DNA of 64,000 bases from Chaetorhynchus papuensis (lineage: Eukaryota; Chordata; Aves; Passeriformes; Rhipiduridae): NCBI GenBank assembly GCA_013396525.1, contig VWYX01001233.1, positions 1 through 64,000 on the forward strand, read 5' to 3'. The notes beneath the pieces were generated by a model that saw only the letters and a list, made by a program, of their open reading frames with translations, searched no databases and had not been told where the DNA came from. Positions 1-12,997 of this stretch are shown piece by piece (the first letter of the stretch is position 1; each line of letters starts with the position of its first letter). The position numbers were made by a program, and so were the translations under genes.

Positions 1-44
1 CTGCTGAGCACCTGCAGCACTGATCTGGTGCTGAGGAGCTGAGT

Positions 45-290
45 CACGGAATCCCAGATTCCCAGACTGGTTTGGGTTGGAAGGGACCTTAAAGCCCATC
101 CAGTGCCACCCCCTGCCATGGGCAGGGACACCTTCCTCTATCCCAGGTGGCTCCAAGCCCCGTCCAACCTGGCCGTGGACACTTCCAGGGATCCAGGGGC
201 AGCCACAGCTTCTCTGGGCACCCTGTGCCAGGGCCTCCCCACCCTCACAGGGAACAATTCCTTCCTAATATTTAATCTAGCCTGTCTATG
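45..290 (-). mobile_element. CR1 LINE 3' fragment
   Basis: On + it reads as the reverse complement of a CR1 3' end: GGTTTGGGTTGGAAGGGACC, then CCATGGGCAGGGACACCTTC and GGGATCCAGGGGCAGCCACA. The left end, near CACGGAATCCCAG, corresponds to the CR1 3' terminus. It has the same subfamily wording as the copies at 47055, 56340 and 56909. It is only the C-terminal/UTR part, non-functional, and in the same sense as BRINP3. Confidence 0.9.
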
Positions 291-647
291 CAATTTTCAG
301 ATTTATCTATTGAAAGGAGTTATATGTCCTTAGGTAAGATGACCTGAGACCCAACCCTGAAGGTTAAAGAATGGTGTTTGATGTCCCCTTGAGGAGCTGG
401 TACCGCACCTTCTGAGCAATCTCACAAAGTAAATTGCATGTGACTTAACCCAGGTGAGGTATATCAGACACTCACTAGTCTCTGTCCATTTCTATGTCAA
501 TGCATGTCTCACAGTTCTTCTGCTTAATTGAGATTTTTTTTTTTCTGATTCTGGTCATGAAAAGCTCATTTTCGGAGTGTTGACAGACCTGACCTTGACA
601 AGCAGAGACCTCATTGTCAAAGCGAGGCATTGGAGCAACAAAATCCT

Positions 648-741
648 GAAATATGGATATGCCTGGCAATATGGATATGCCTGAAATACGGATATGCCTG
701 AAATACGGATATGCCTGAAATATGGATATGCCTGGCAATAT
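648..741. repeat. Minisatellite, 17-18 bp unit, about 5.5 copies
   Basis: Units of GAAATATGGATATGCCT (17 bp) at 648-664, 683-699, 700-716 and 717-733 differ only T/C at one site. An 18-bp variant, GGCAATATGGATATGCCT, sits at 665-682 and begins again at 734. The order is A-B-A-A-A-B(partial). It has no spacers, so it is not a CRISPR array. Confidence 0.95.
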
Positions 742-1051
742 CCCCACAAGTCCAGCCTTCATCTCCCCTTTTCCTCTGCACTTGTGTCAGGGCTTTCTAG
801 TGCTTTGCATTAGTACCATCTCCCCAGAGAGGAGACATTTTCCCTTCAAACAGCACAGACCAGAGAAGTGTTTATGTTAACAGCAGTTCATGGCAGCCTG
901 GGCTGGGACCCCACTGTGACAAACACCCTGGTTGTCACTCTGAAGGGACACAATGGAAAAAGAAAACGAGGGAGATGGGTTCTAGCCAGGCTGTGGGACT
1001 ATGCTGGCTACAGACTGAGGGGCTTTGGTGGCTCCACAGAGGATTCCTGGC

Positions 1052-1535
1052 CACAGAATCACAGAAGTTGTTGAGTTGGAAGGCAACCACCAGGATCATC
1101 CAGTCCAACCCCTGGCCCTGCACAGACACCCCAACAACCCCACCCTGTGCATCCCTGAGAGTGTTGCCCAAATGCCCCTGGAGTTCTGGCAGCCTCAGGG
1201 CTGTGCCCATTCCCTGGGGAGCCTGGGCAGTGCCCAGCACCCTCTGGGGGAAGAACCTTTCCCTGATCTCCAGCCTGACCCTCCCTGACACAGCTCCAGC
1301 CATTCCCTGGGGTCCTGTCCCTGGTCACCAGAGAGCAGAGATCAGTGTCTGTCCCCCCTCTCCCATTCAGAAGGAAGTTGTACCTGCAGGGGGGTCTCCC
1401 CTCCGTCTCCTCTTCCCCAGGCTGAACAGACCAAGTGCCCTCAGCTGCTCCTCACACGGCTTCACCTCGAGGCCCTTCACCATCCTCGTGGGTTCCTTTG
1501 GATGCTCTACAACAGCTTTAGATCTTTCTTATATT
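1052..1535 (-). mobile_element. CR1 LINE 3' fragment, second subfamily
   Basis: It starts CACAGAATCACAGAA, with GTTGAGTTGGAAGG and CATCCAGTCCAACCCCTGGC, and runs through a UTR-like stretch to CTTCCCCAGGCTGAACAGAC and CATCCTCGTGGGTTCC. The wording differs from the 45-290 copy, so it is a different CR1 subfamily. The 208-codon frame crossing it (975-1601, +) is antisense to the element and has no product. Confidence 0.9.
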
Positions 1536-4500
1536 GGGGTGATGATGAAGACAAAGCTCATTTTTACTTACTTTGTACATGTCTCAATAACTCATAGATG
1601 ATAAAAGATATGCCCTTATGGTACATTTTATGATCTCCTTGTTCAAATATGCTGTTATTTTACAGGAAATCTGGAAGATACTACGACTGTCTGGACTTGG
1701 GATGGCCTGAAGCCCAGGGTGCTCCGAGATCCAATACCTCCCTCTGGTGTCCTTGCCTGACCTCCAGCTGCATTTGTGGAGTTTTTTTGTGCATTTGGAA
1801 GGTGGTGGGGTGCTGTCCAGAGAGGCTCACGGCCACCATGTCCCATGTCATGACTGCAGAGACAGATGGTCACCAGGCCAGGGGCAAACAGGAGCTGCCA
1901 AGCCCAGAGATGTGTGCCAGGATCTGTCCACATGTCAGGTAATTATTTTAAAGTGTAGACTTCCAAGCCTTGTGAGTCACTGCAGTGCTGGCTCTGATGC
2001 TGTCTCTGCAAGTGATTCATGTGGATAGGTGATTAAGATGTCTCTAAATCTGGCCTGAGGAAAAGTCCTTTACAGCAGTTTGGTCACAGTAAAAGCCAAA
2101 AGGCCAAAGGCGAGATCTTCAGTACTTTGCTTTTACACTGGGGATTAAATGTGCTGAATACTTTACAGCTGAAATTCTTAAGCAGCTTTTTCTTAACCCA
2201 TGTTTTTTCTTTTTTTCTTTTTTTTAATACCACATATCTATAAAATAAAATGTTATTTTAAGCACCTTGTGTTTAATTTTTTTTTTCAAATTTTCAGGTT
2301 GGTTGGATCAATTGAATTACAAAATTTACCTGGGGGGAAAAAAGAGAAAGTTTGGACATTTGGGGTTGGAAACTAAGATGTTTTGTTAGATGGAAGGGAC
2401 AGAGGCAATTTCCAGTGGTAGCAAATTAATGTCAGCAGATGTGAAATAAATGGACACTCTAGAATCTCTTTCATGAGGGAGAAGTGGAAACTGAGCCCAA
2501 CTTCCCATTTTCTCAGAACTGGGCTGTATAGGGGAAATTCGTGTTCCAACAGAATATGTGATTTCTGTTCTTGTCACCCTGTCACTCTTAGAAGTGAGCC
2601 CACAAGAAAGTCACTCTCCTCGAGCAGATGATTTCCTTGAGTCATATTCTGCTGTTGCACTTCTGAGTGATGACTCCTTTGAAGTGTTGTCTGAATATCC
2701 AGCAGTCACAGATACTGTGTGGGCAACACAAGCCACATCTGTTATGTCCTTTTAAAGTATGGGCTGTTTGCCATGTGGTCAGTGATTCAGTAATGATATT
2801 TTAGTATTGCAAGCCTCAGAACAAGGTGCAGCTCAACACCCTGCAGTGTTAAATCAGCATCATATCATACCTCTTCAATATCATTAAATCATATGTAATA
2901 TTGTATTGGTATAACATCTTTCATGTCAGATGAATCTTACTGAGATGATTTTTTTAACATCCTGTGACAAAATGTAAACTATGCTGGCCAAAACACTGCT
3001 TTTAGGGGACAGTTGCACTGGTAAGTTGTTTATAGCTGAAAAGGACAAAACGTTGATGTGGAAATGTGATTTCATTGCACATATTGCACATAATGGTGTT
3101 TCCAGAGCAGGAATACTCCTGCCCTGTGACATTAATAGAAACTCTCTACTCATTCCACTGTCTGACATGCTGAAATTACTTCATTCTAATGTTGCTATTC
3201 ATCAAAAGCATCAAAAGCGGAGTTGAGGAGCAGCTGGAAAAATTTTCATGGGTAGCAGGTGGTCAAGAACAGCCTCTAGGAATGTGCAATAAAGTGCTGC
3301 ACCACCAGAACCCCAAATCTCCTTGAGAGGAAAGGTATTCCAAGGACAGGTGCCAAGGTACAGCTCTCAAACCACGAGTGAAAACACATCTGTACACAAG
3401 AGTTTATCTCTGCTTCTCCTTGTTATCAGACCTATTATTTGCAGGGCTCCAGATCATATTTTTTATGTACGTCACGTTAGTTTTAAATAACTCTAATCCC
3501 CGATCCAATTAAAGGTATCACCTCAAAGCAGATCATTTCTTTTCCTCTGAGAACAGATGCAGGCTTAATATTCGGGTTAGTAAAGCAGCCACTACCAAAC
3601 TGACCTTCGTTTTATCTCACACACATTTTCATCTTATCACCTTCCTTGTCTGTGGCGTGCGACTTTCAGATGTGCATCTGGTGTGTCAGATCCAATCTAA
3701 ATTTCCACTGGACAGGCATTCCTTTACATTAAAATTTGTAAATCCATTTTTAACTCCCCAATGCAATATCTTAATTGGAGCAGGTAAAATATTTTTTTTT
3801 AATTTTATTGTTTTAAAACATAGTAATAATAACAGCACATTTTTCTTTGTGCTTTCTTGGAACCACTTTTGTTTAGAAACTTCTCCATGATCCTTGTCCT
3901 CTGTTAAAGAAGATGTTCTGAAATCAGACAAAACTGTTTATTTAGCGTCTCATGTTCAGAAGAACCATTGACATTAGACTCAGCCCATCCAGAGGAGGTT
4001 TTGCTGTCTTACATTGCATGTCTAAAACATCATTTTCCTCTGGACTCACTGCTCGCCTTCATTCCAGCAGCCTCCTAAGTGATGGATAATTAGATTTTTT
4101 TCCCCTTGCATCCAATGCCACGAATGTTCTTTAAGGAGAAAAGCCTCTGTGTGATGCACGGTGAAACTGTCATGTCTTGAACTCTGTGGCTTCCTTGGTG
4201 GATGATTTTATTCCTTAGTAATGTTGTGCCCATGAATCAATTACACTTAGAGCAAAGCAATCTAAAGTAGCTGATAAACAACTTTGGGATGTAAGGAACT
4301 AATCCTGCCTTATATCCTGAGGGAATGGGATTAACCTTCACTACCCTCTTTATTTCTTGTGTATTTCATTCTGGAGCATTTTGAAGGAACCAGGTTTCCA
4401 GGCCTCAGTGTTCTGATGGACTGTGTTACAGATGCTGTAAAAAAGTCATCTATTTTAAATCTGTTTTTTCTGCCTATGGACTGAAGAGAGGACTAAGACA

Positions 4501-7500
4501 CAAATCCCTTCTCTGAAGTGTTTTTAGAGTATTCAGGCCTTGCTGTGCTGCTAGGGCTTGTGAATATTTTGCTACGTGAAATTCAGAAATAAGAGAAAAA
4601 CAAGAAAATGCAAATTCACGGCTCTTCCTTCTTTCATAGCTGCCTGTGGTGCATTCTGGGGGAAATTCTAGAAAAAAATCTGGTTTTAAACAGCAGAATT
4701 CTTTCTGAAGCTCTTCTGTTTGATTCAGCTATGCACTGCCTCTAGTGATGAACTCCTCCAAAGTCTACATTAGCTTCAGAGTATGCTTTTTTAAAAAAAT
4801 AAGCTTCATGGAGATAAGGACATGCTTCAAACATAGAGCTGCAAAGAATGGCTTTCCTTCCAGAAATAGGGGTTTTATATGTTAAAATATTTTTTTAAAA
4901 GTTATTAAGAAGTTTTGTCTGTGTTTGTCTTCAGTTTCTGTTACCAGAATAAGATCCTTTTTTAAAAGTGTCTGAACTATTGGTATAATTATCACCTTCC
5001 CTGTAAATTACATGGTGACATAAAGCATCCAGGCTTTTCAAAAATCCCAATACTAACATTCTGTTCAAAACTCTATGCTTTTGTGTTCCCATGCCATACC
5101 TTGGTGTTCTAAGATTGAAATTCTTATTTACTTGAGATGCTGATAATCTTCATTTGCAGCTTGTTGGCACCAGGTTTCCATTTAGTTATTATGCAAGGAA
5201 GATGCAATTTTTCCCCACTGACTTATTGCTGTATTTACATTACATTTCTTCTTTTAATATTTTTGTTTATGTCTTTATTAAATCACAGATGGTGCTGATT
5301 AAATTAGGCCTTAAGTGATGCTTTTTCATTATGAAATGATTTAAAGTGCATACAGATAAGGTTCATACCTACAGCAACATCCTGTACTGAGTGTACTCAC
5401 TCAAAAGGGTGATTAGTGAAGGAACCCATTTGAATGGCACAAAAAGAATGAAACCAAGTTCTAAACTGGCACTTCTGAAGGAAGAAATGAAAGCTTCCCC
5501 TCTCTTCAATGTCTTTCACTGATGGCTGGATATTAAATCAAATCAGAGGAAATCACTGCTGTCCCTCTTGAAAAGTATTTGGGAAAGGGAAGATTCTCCT
5601 TCTCCACCAAGATGGTTTATATTTCCTTTATGCTCTCAAGCATAGAGGTTCCAGTCCTCTCACTTTGCTTCCATGATTTGGTTGGATGTGAGTGCCAGCA
5701 CACCCCTAGCTCTGGTTCACGTCAGGAGTTTCCCTGACAGCAGTTCAAGAGAAGCATCAGGTCTTTTGTTCCTGGGATTTTCAGCTTCTTGGCAGTCATT
5801 GCATTTGAAATTAAACCTTACTGCTGTGTTCACCAAAACAGAAAGAGAAGTCCCATTCCTTCCCCATAACACGGTGCCAACTGCATCACCACAGCTTTGC
5901 TTGCTGCTTCACCTCCTCCCTTCCCTTGCCATATGTGAGTTACTGTGGCCCTGCGTGGTACAATTGATATTTACTCGTTCCCTCCACTTATTTTGTCTTT
6001 GGCAAAATGAAAGGGTTCAAATGAAAAGGTTCAACCTGAAGGTGGTGTTGAAGTGAGAGATGGCTCACAGAAGTCACCCTCCAGTGCAGGTGTGAGTCAG
6101 CAGGCTCAGCCTAAGCCAGTGAGGAAACTTGCCCTCACTTTCTGACCTCATTTGAGGAAGATGCTGCTGGAATCCAGAGCTTGGACTAAATGACCAGTTT
6201 AGTCCCTTTTCTCAGGGTAGATGCACTCCACAACAAATCCTTTCCAGAGATTAACCATTGCTCCTCACAGCTCATGGTCCTAACCCAGAAATGCACGCGA
6301 GGAGCTCGGGGCACACGCGTGTTTTACACCTCAGCTTGACTCCTGCAAGCCAAATGTGCTGTGCTCCTTGCACTGCTCAACAGCTCTCCCACCCGCGTTT
6401 TACACCACCTGCTGACCCCTGCAAAGCACAATTTATTGTGCCATCTGCACAAAAGCTGCAGCAGGAGATGGCCATCGAGTGGGATAACCATTGCTGCATG
6501 CAGTGGGCTCTGCCCAAGAAAACACAAGGATACTCCGTGTTTTTAAGGATGATGTGTCAATGCAATGAGAACGTACTAGAAATGACCACCTCAGCCTCTT
6601 GAAGCAACAGAGCCTCAAGTTCATGGAGGCAGAAGCTCACCTGGTAGTACTGCTCTGCAGAACACATTTCTGTTTCATTTTTCTGGTTTTTTTTAATCTT
6701 GTTTTTGTCACTTGAAATGGAATGTTTTATTACTCCATCCTTATACACAACATGGGAGCAGATTACCTACATAGCAATTTCTCTGCACTTCGTTGGCTTC
6801 GAATTTTAGTTGGTGTTTTTTGTTGAACTCAAAGACAACCAGTAAATATTCCACTGATTTCAGATTGATTGATTGATTGAGGTGAATTTTATAAGTTGCA
6901 CTCAGCAGTGCCACAATGGAAATCTAAGGGTTTTTGATGTGTCTTGGCATGATCTGACTTTCAGGAAAAGGACCCATCGTCTGTTTCATGGTAATGAAAG
7001 CAAGCTTAAAAGCGGGGCAGAACATCTGGAACTTGAAAAGATTTGCAGTGAACAGAATAAAATAAAAATAGTAATCCTGTGCCCACCCCCACTGTACACA
7101 AAAGTGCTGCAGTGAATTGTTCTGGCCACAAGTGCAAGCTGGAAGAAAACTGTTTGTACTTTATTCTAGCAGAAAAATGTAAACTGTGTTCGAAAAGGAG
7201 ACATGGAAGTGTAGTTTCTTCAACCTGCAAGTTAATTGAGTCTTTTTTTGCTGTGAACAATGATGTAAGGAGAGGATTCAATGGTATTTTGGTTTCAGGA
7301 TTAGAAAATTTAAATATTAATGTAATTTAGTATTATGATTACTAAGTGTCTTGGTCTTCAGGAGACATGAAAGAACTTGCAAGCAATTCTGTGTAACTCA
7401 TTAATTAAGTCCCATTTAAAACAATCAGGCAACAATTTGTTTCATGTTCAGGAAAGAAATTTTGTGGCCAGAGAAAAGAGATGAGTATTTTCAGTAATTA

Positions 7501-8017
7501 ATGATAACCTTGACCGTATGCAGGAGCTCCTTCAGGCGTGACCGAATGGTTTCTGGCAGACTGCATAGATAAATCCCCATAAAACTCCAGTCTCAGAGAA
7601 AGCTTTCATTACTTACATTAAACTTGGAGGACATACCTCCCAGTTTCAAGAAAGAGAAAACCCAACCCTCACTCTCCAGATATTCCTTTAAAAATCCTTT
7701 ATACAAATATTCTGTTGGTTAGTGAAATTCGGTTAGCAGAGTTGGTTTTACTCACTGCCAGCACCATGACCTTTTTTAAAAGTTGAAGCATTGCCTCTTT
7801 AATCTGTATCTGAAAAGACACTTGCCCGAAAAATACTATTGAAAATAGTATTTATATCTTCATTAACTAAATCTGATTTCTCTTTCCATAATAAAATCCA
7901 CCCAGTAGCAGAGCCCAAACACTAACCTGAAGGAGTTGTTTAGAAAGCCTTGGAAAATAGTGACATTTTGTTTCAATTCCCCGTTCTTGTTTGTTTGAAA
8001 CCTAGACTACCAATGGC

Positions 8018-8064
8018 ACACAGAAGCATAGATTGGCTTAGGCTGGAAGAAGATCACGAAGATG
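8018..8064 (-). mobile_element. Short CR1 3' tail
   Basis: ACAGAAGCATAGATTGGCTT followed by AGGCTGGAAG resembles the last ~45 bp of CR1. It is very short and degraded. Confidence 0.55.
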
Positions 8065-8828
8065 TTTTTTCTGCTTTCATTTCTGTCTTCTCTTGAACAC
8101 AAAAATATTTAGTCCTGGGGTTTGGTTCTCTTATTCCACTCACTGCTGAAATGTTTGATATTACAGCCTGGTTCCTGTTTCTCTATGGCATTACTCAGGT
8201 ATTCATTCTACACTGCCATTCACTTACCTGTTTGCAGGTATCAAAACCTCCGTATTTTATCTGGTTTAGGTATATTCTCATCACGAGGAGTATCTGAAAA
8301 CTATTCTGTCAAAGTTCTGCTTTCTTTCTCACTGTTGGTCTTTTCACCACTGATATTCCTTTATCCAATACTTTATCTTGTTCAATCAGATTTCTTTTTA
8401 AAACAGGCTTGGACATTAAACCAGTTTCTTTTGACCTTTTCCCCTCACTTCTCATTTTAAAGCTCTTCTTATCAGCCACAAAAGCCTGCATGTCAGGAGG
8501 CAGTTTTTCCCAGATAGTCAGATGGAATCCAACCTTTGAAAACTGTCTCTTTTAGCAAACTTATCCCACTGGCAAAGTATTCCCAAGCCTGCCTTTAACG
8601 CTGATATTTGAGTCATCTGTTGCTCATCACTACATCACACGTCCTATCTCCCTCAGTACTGACAAGAAAAAAAAGTCTAGGGTAGTCACTAAAATGAGAC
8701 ATAATTAACTCAAAAGTGAGTGATGGTGTTTCCAAGTTCGAGATGTGCTGCAAAATCAAACTGCTGTGAAAGCTTGGTGCAACTCCCTGTAAAACAGGCG
8801 GACTCATTGCTAGCAACATTTACTGTCG

Positions 8829-9303
8829 TGGAACCATGGAATTACCTCCAGGTTGGAAGGGATCTCAGGGATCATTTGGTCCAACCTTTCTTGGCAAAAG
8901 CATGGTCTAGAAAAGATGGCCCAGCACCCTGTCCAGCCTCATCTTGGAAGTGTCCAACATGGGGGAATTCACTGCTTCCCTGGGGAGGTTGTTCCTGTGA
9001 CTGACTCTTCCAATTGTGAAACATTTTCCTCTTGTGCCCACTTGGAATCTCCCCAGCAGTAACTAATTCCCATTTCCCCTCGTCTTTTCCATGTGGCTCC
9101 TTGTAAAAAGGGAGTCTCCATCTTCTTTGTGCCCCACCTTTAAATACTGGAACATGGAAATAAGGTCTCTCCTCAGACTTCTTTTCTCACAGCCAGGCAA
9201 ACCCAAGTCTCTCAGCCTTTCTTAATGGGGCAGCTTCCTGTTCTGGGATCATCTTTGTGGCCCTTGTCTGGACCTTTCCTAGCCTGTCCACATCTTTATA
9301 TTA
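8829..9303 (-). mobile_element. CR1 LINE 3' fragment
   Basis: It begins at GGAACCATGGAATTACCTCC with AGGTTGGAAGGGATC and CATTTGGTCCAACC. It continues through TTTCCCCTCGTC, ATAAGGTCTCTCCTCAGAC and ATCATCTTTGTGGCCC, the conserved order of a CR1 3' region read backwards. It is inactive and in BRINP3 sense. Confidence 0.9.
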
Positions 9304-10700
9304 AAAAACAAATTGTGAAGTTGTAAGTTCTGCATTTAAAAAAAAAAAAAAATCCTTGACATAACAAGAAAGCTGTATTTTGATCAATCCTTGCAACTTC
9401 AAATATCTCATTCATCTTTATCACTGCCATTATCTGTGGCAACCAAACGTTGCCCCAAAGCCCTGTGGAGGTTATTTCAGAAGACCTGATTATGTTAAAT
9501 TACTTGAATTATATTATATTGAGTTTTGGTGGGGAAGAAAGTGAGTCTGGATTGTTTCTGGTGTTTTAAGAAGCTCTGGGCTCCTGCAGAAGTCGTTCTT
9601 GGTGAATCATCTCTTTGCAGGATGCTCATTCGGGTCATGCCCAAGACACACCCGAGAGGATACGAGGCTCTGCAGTGATTATATAACCTCCCTGAGCAGA
9701 ATGTTTTCTGATCATGAAATGACCCCACAAGTGAAAAATACACCCAACTACCAGATCAGAGCACAAAGCACAATATGTAGAAGAAGGGGGGCATGAAAGC
9801 CACAAGCACTGCCTCCTGAAAGAAGGGGGAGGGCCACCAAAAGACAAAGAGAAATTGATGGTGCTTGAGCTTGCAGCAGCAGAGTCGAAAGCAGGGGAGT
9901 GTAAAGTATCCCTGGCAGTTCTGGAACACTGAGCCTAAACTAGATTTCTTTAAAATCAATGGAGAAACGTGCTAAATGCAGGAGTCACTGGACGATCCCA
10001 CAGTGCCTGTGCTCAGAAGAACAACGTCCTTTAAAAGCTCATTCATTTCAGATTTACTGTGGTGTCACTGCGCTAATTTCAACAAAGCAATTTTCGACCA
10101 GCAATCGAGTATACCCACTTTATGCTAATGTAGATTTGATTAGCTGGCTTTCAGGATCTCTCTCTATTTCTAGGAAGGGCTGAAACTCTTCTGTTTTCTT
10201 TCCTCAGGCATCCTTTCCAATCTAATTCATATTTGACAAACGAGATGAGAAATCAATTGTGTGCAGTATACACTGTATAATGACCCACAAAGTTCCTAAA
10301 ATAGTTATGCTTGCTCCAGAGCAGCTATTCAGGATTCTGTACACAATTCTTTGGCACTGTTAGGCCTGGCCAAGTGCCATGGAAAACATGGCCCTGTAAA
10401 ACAGAGGCAAACCAAACAGGATGGATCTGTGCTCGTGTCAATTCTGAATTGCCGCCTGTATCAGGATTTATTCTGACCTTTCCCACTGCATTCAGGAAAA
10501 CAGGAATGAAGTGATCCTGAAAGCTGGGATTGTCCAACTCCTACAAACACAAGGACCGTGCCCTGTGCCCGTACCATTCCCATTTCCGTGGCCTTGAGGT
10601 GATTTTAGCGCCAAGGCAGCTAATCCAAGTTTGGATTTCCCAGGATTTCACAGACTTCCGTACAGCAGTTTGGGTTTCCCCGGATTCGAGGGCTCCTTAC

Positions 10701-10923
10701 CTCTGCCTCGGCATGCGGATGAGTGGCTGCTTGTGGCACCTCTTGCTCAGGCCGAAGAGCTTGTGCACCGTCCTCTGGGCCTTGAGGAAGAGCTGCTTCA
10801 TGCTGTTCTCCAGCTGCTCGTAGCGGCGTTGGAAATTAGAGTCCATTGTCCACAAATGCATCACAGCAGATGTGTTCAGGAAATAATTCATAGGCAGCCT
10901 CTTCATAAATAACTTGAATTCAT
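10701..10923 (-). CDS. BRINP3: BRINP3 coding exon (probably exon 7), helical segment
   Basis: A 223-nt internal exon. The acceptor has a T10 tract ending CCAG; the donor is CAGAG|GTAAGG, leaving two bases of an Arg codon (phase 2). The product begins (D)EFKLFMKRLPMNYFLNTS, with an NTS sequon. It goes on through a charged, heptad-like stretch (RRYEQLENSMKQLFLKAQ) to SKRCHKQPLI and PRQR. This matches BRINP3; the equivalent BRINP1 and BRINP2 segments are far more diverged. The next coding exon, beginning near TSTYWL in the human protein and encoding about half of it, is not in the 10.7 kb to the left, so the final intron is longer than that. Confidence 0.96.
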
Positions 10924-12803
10924 CTGGAAAAAAAAAAACAATTAATGGTCTTTAATCGTGCAGCTATATGGTTGTTCTGGTAGCAGAAATTAACTTCTAA
11001 TTTGTTTTTTTTCTTGAACCAATTTTCATAAACTCAGTCTTTTGAAATTTTAAAATTGAGCATTGTAACTCTTTCAGACTAGAAATGTGACTACATTTTT
11101 ATTGGTAATATTAGAATAAAGCCAGCAAAATCCAATATTCATATCATTTTTAAATTAATATTAAAACAAATACAAGCATTGTCCTTATCTCTCAACCTGG
11201 ATAATACGAAGATTAAATAAGAATCAGAGTTTCTTACCTTCAACTCTGGGATGTGAAAGCAAATATGCATTTAATGATCAATGTTTATTGACTCATTTGA
11301 AGAACATCAGAAACTGTCTTGAAAGAAGTATATTCCAATACTTAGGACATGCAAGTAAATGTGATTTTACAGGCCATTTCTCTTATATAGATGTTATTTC
11401 ACCTGACACATGCATTAAATTAGACTTTCATAAGTGTTTACAATTAAAATGGAGACTTTCAAAGCATTTTACGGTACTTCAAAATTTTATGACACTTCAA
11501 AAATGTTCCCATAACTTCTTTTTGACTCTAAAGTGGTGAAAAGGAGTTCTTCAGTCACAAGGTCACTGTTACTGTGAGCATGCCATGCTTTTTGACTTGC
11601 TCTGGTAGCTCAGTCCACACAAGAGGTGTAGACAGAGTTTTATTAACAGAATTTTATTAATCAGAGAGTCAGTTTCCCTAAGTAGAATGATTCATAACTT
11701 CTGAACCTAAATAAACTTCCATCAAAAGGGCTCGGGATACTGGGGAATTCATGTGAGAATGAGTGGCACCCTTGGATGCACATGGTTATCCTTTTTCTTT
11801 CTTGTTCCCATATATCAGTAGGTTTCCCTGCCTGCCCTCCTGCCTGCTGCTATCCTCCCATCCTTCACAATCCATTTTTTTTCTTTCAGCTTGTTCCTGC
11901 AGCAAAGTCACTTATCGCTCAGTTTGGCTTTCACCCTGCCAGATGCTCCTTTTGGATAGTCTACACTCCAGCAGGCTGTGTGAAAGCAAAGATCCCACTG
12001 CCTGAAGTAGCCTCCCTCTTCCAACAAAAATAATCATAATATTTAACATTGGTGCAATTTTAGGTTGCTCGTGGGAGAGGGTTGTTTGGGGAAAACATCT
12101 GCTCACATCAAAGAACGCTTCATTACCATCCTTGTTCGTAAGTCTTTTGGTTTAGCTTTAGTTTAGGCTTTTTAACAACATTTTTACACAAAGCAGGCAA
12201 AAATATTTTCTTTTTTTATGGGTGGAGAGAAAAAAAGATCTTTTGTAAATAAGCTGTGGTGGCCCTTGAGAACATCCTGAGGGACACAGGGCAGTGATGG
12301 AATACAACAGTCCCACTTCAGCAGAGTATTTTCTGTGATGGGTGGAGACTCATGAGAAAACAAAAGGCATGGAAAGGTCCTCTGGAAGGTAAAAAATGGA
12401 AGGCAAGGGGCAAAGATGATGATTTTATGTTTAACAAAGTGGTTTTAATAATTCCTCTGGGAACGTGTTGTTCATTTCTCCCTCATGCCTTCCTCTTTGG
12501 GTAGGAGTTGTTCTCCCCTGTGCTGTCCTTAGGGTGTGAGGGAAAGGAACTGTTTCTTTATCTTATCAACTATTTGGAGCCTTTTATCTTTTGCTTTTTC
12601 CCTTCCTTAATTTTTGTCTTGAGTTGGTTTTTATCCTCTGTCCATCAAGAATGTCATTTCCTGGGCATACAGCTAATGATTTGAATTAATGGGAACATTT
12701 AATAAATTCCACATTACCAGATGAGCATCTTTGTGAATCTCAGTGTAGTTTTGGGAGAAACAGTTCCATTTTCTCCTTCCCAAGTGATAATTATTCCTTC
12801 CTT

Positions 12804-12893
12804 AGAACTACAGAATAGTTTGGGTTGGAAGGGACATTAATAGTCCACATCCTCCACTAGATTAGGTTGCTCAGAGCCCCGTCAAACTTTACC
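12804..12893 (-). mobile_element. Short CR1 3' tail
   Basis: ACTACAGAATAGTTTGGGTT followed by GGAAGGGACATTAATAG and GGTTGCTCAGAGCCCCGTC is a CR1 3' terminus truncated after about 90 bp. Confidence 0.85.
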
Positions 12894-12997
12894 AGTCTCA
12901 GATTCCTTGTTGGAAATGACATAATTCTCTTTTTAGTTTTAAGTAGTTTTAGTCATAGGTTTGTTCACCATTGCCAACGGGGAGGGGAGCCGGGCTC

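Larger units (their letters stand above)
1..10700 (-). other. BRINP3: BRINP3 last coding intron, 3' part cut by window edge
   Basis: Intronic sequence after the exon ending at 10701. It contains CR1 fragments at 45-290, 1052-1535, 8018-8064 and 8829-9303 and a 17-bp minisatellite at 648-741. In 1540-8017 I recognise no gene, RNA or well-defined repeat, only AT-rich sequence with short A and T runs and a small (GATT)n stretch at 6864-6880. In 9304-10700 there is an A-run near 9338-9352 and nothing else that I can name. Open frames here (for example 5673-6056 and 8122-8460 on +) have no recognisable product. Confidence 0.85.

Noticed and set aside
648..741. CRISPR-like array
   Set aside because: Units are head to tail without spacers, in a vertebrate intron; it is a minisatellite.
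975..1601. 208-codon plus-strand frame
   Set aside because: It runs antisense through a CR1 fragment and has no recognisable protein features.
1..10700. Search for the large last coding exon of BRINP3
   Set aside because: No long minus-strand frame and no cysteine-rich continuation after PRQR is found, so the exon must lie left of the window.
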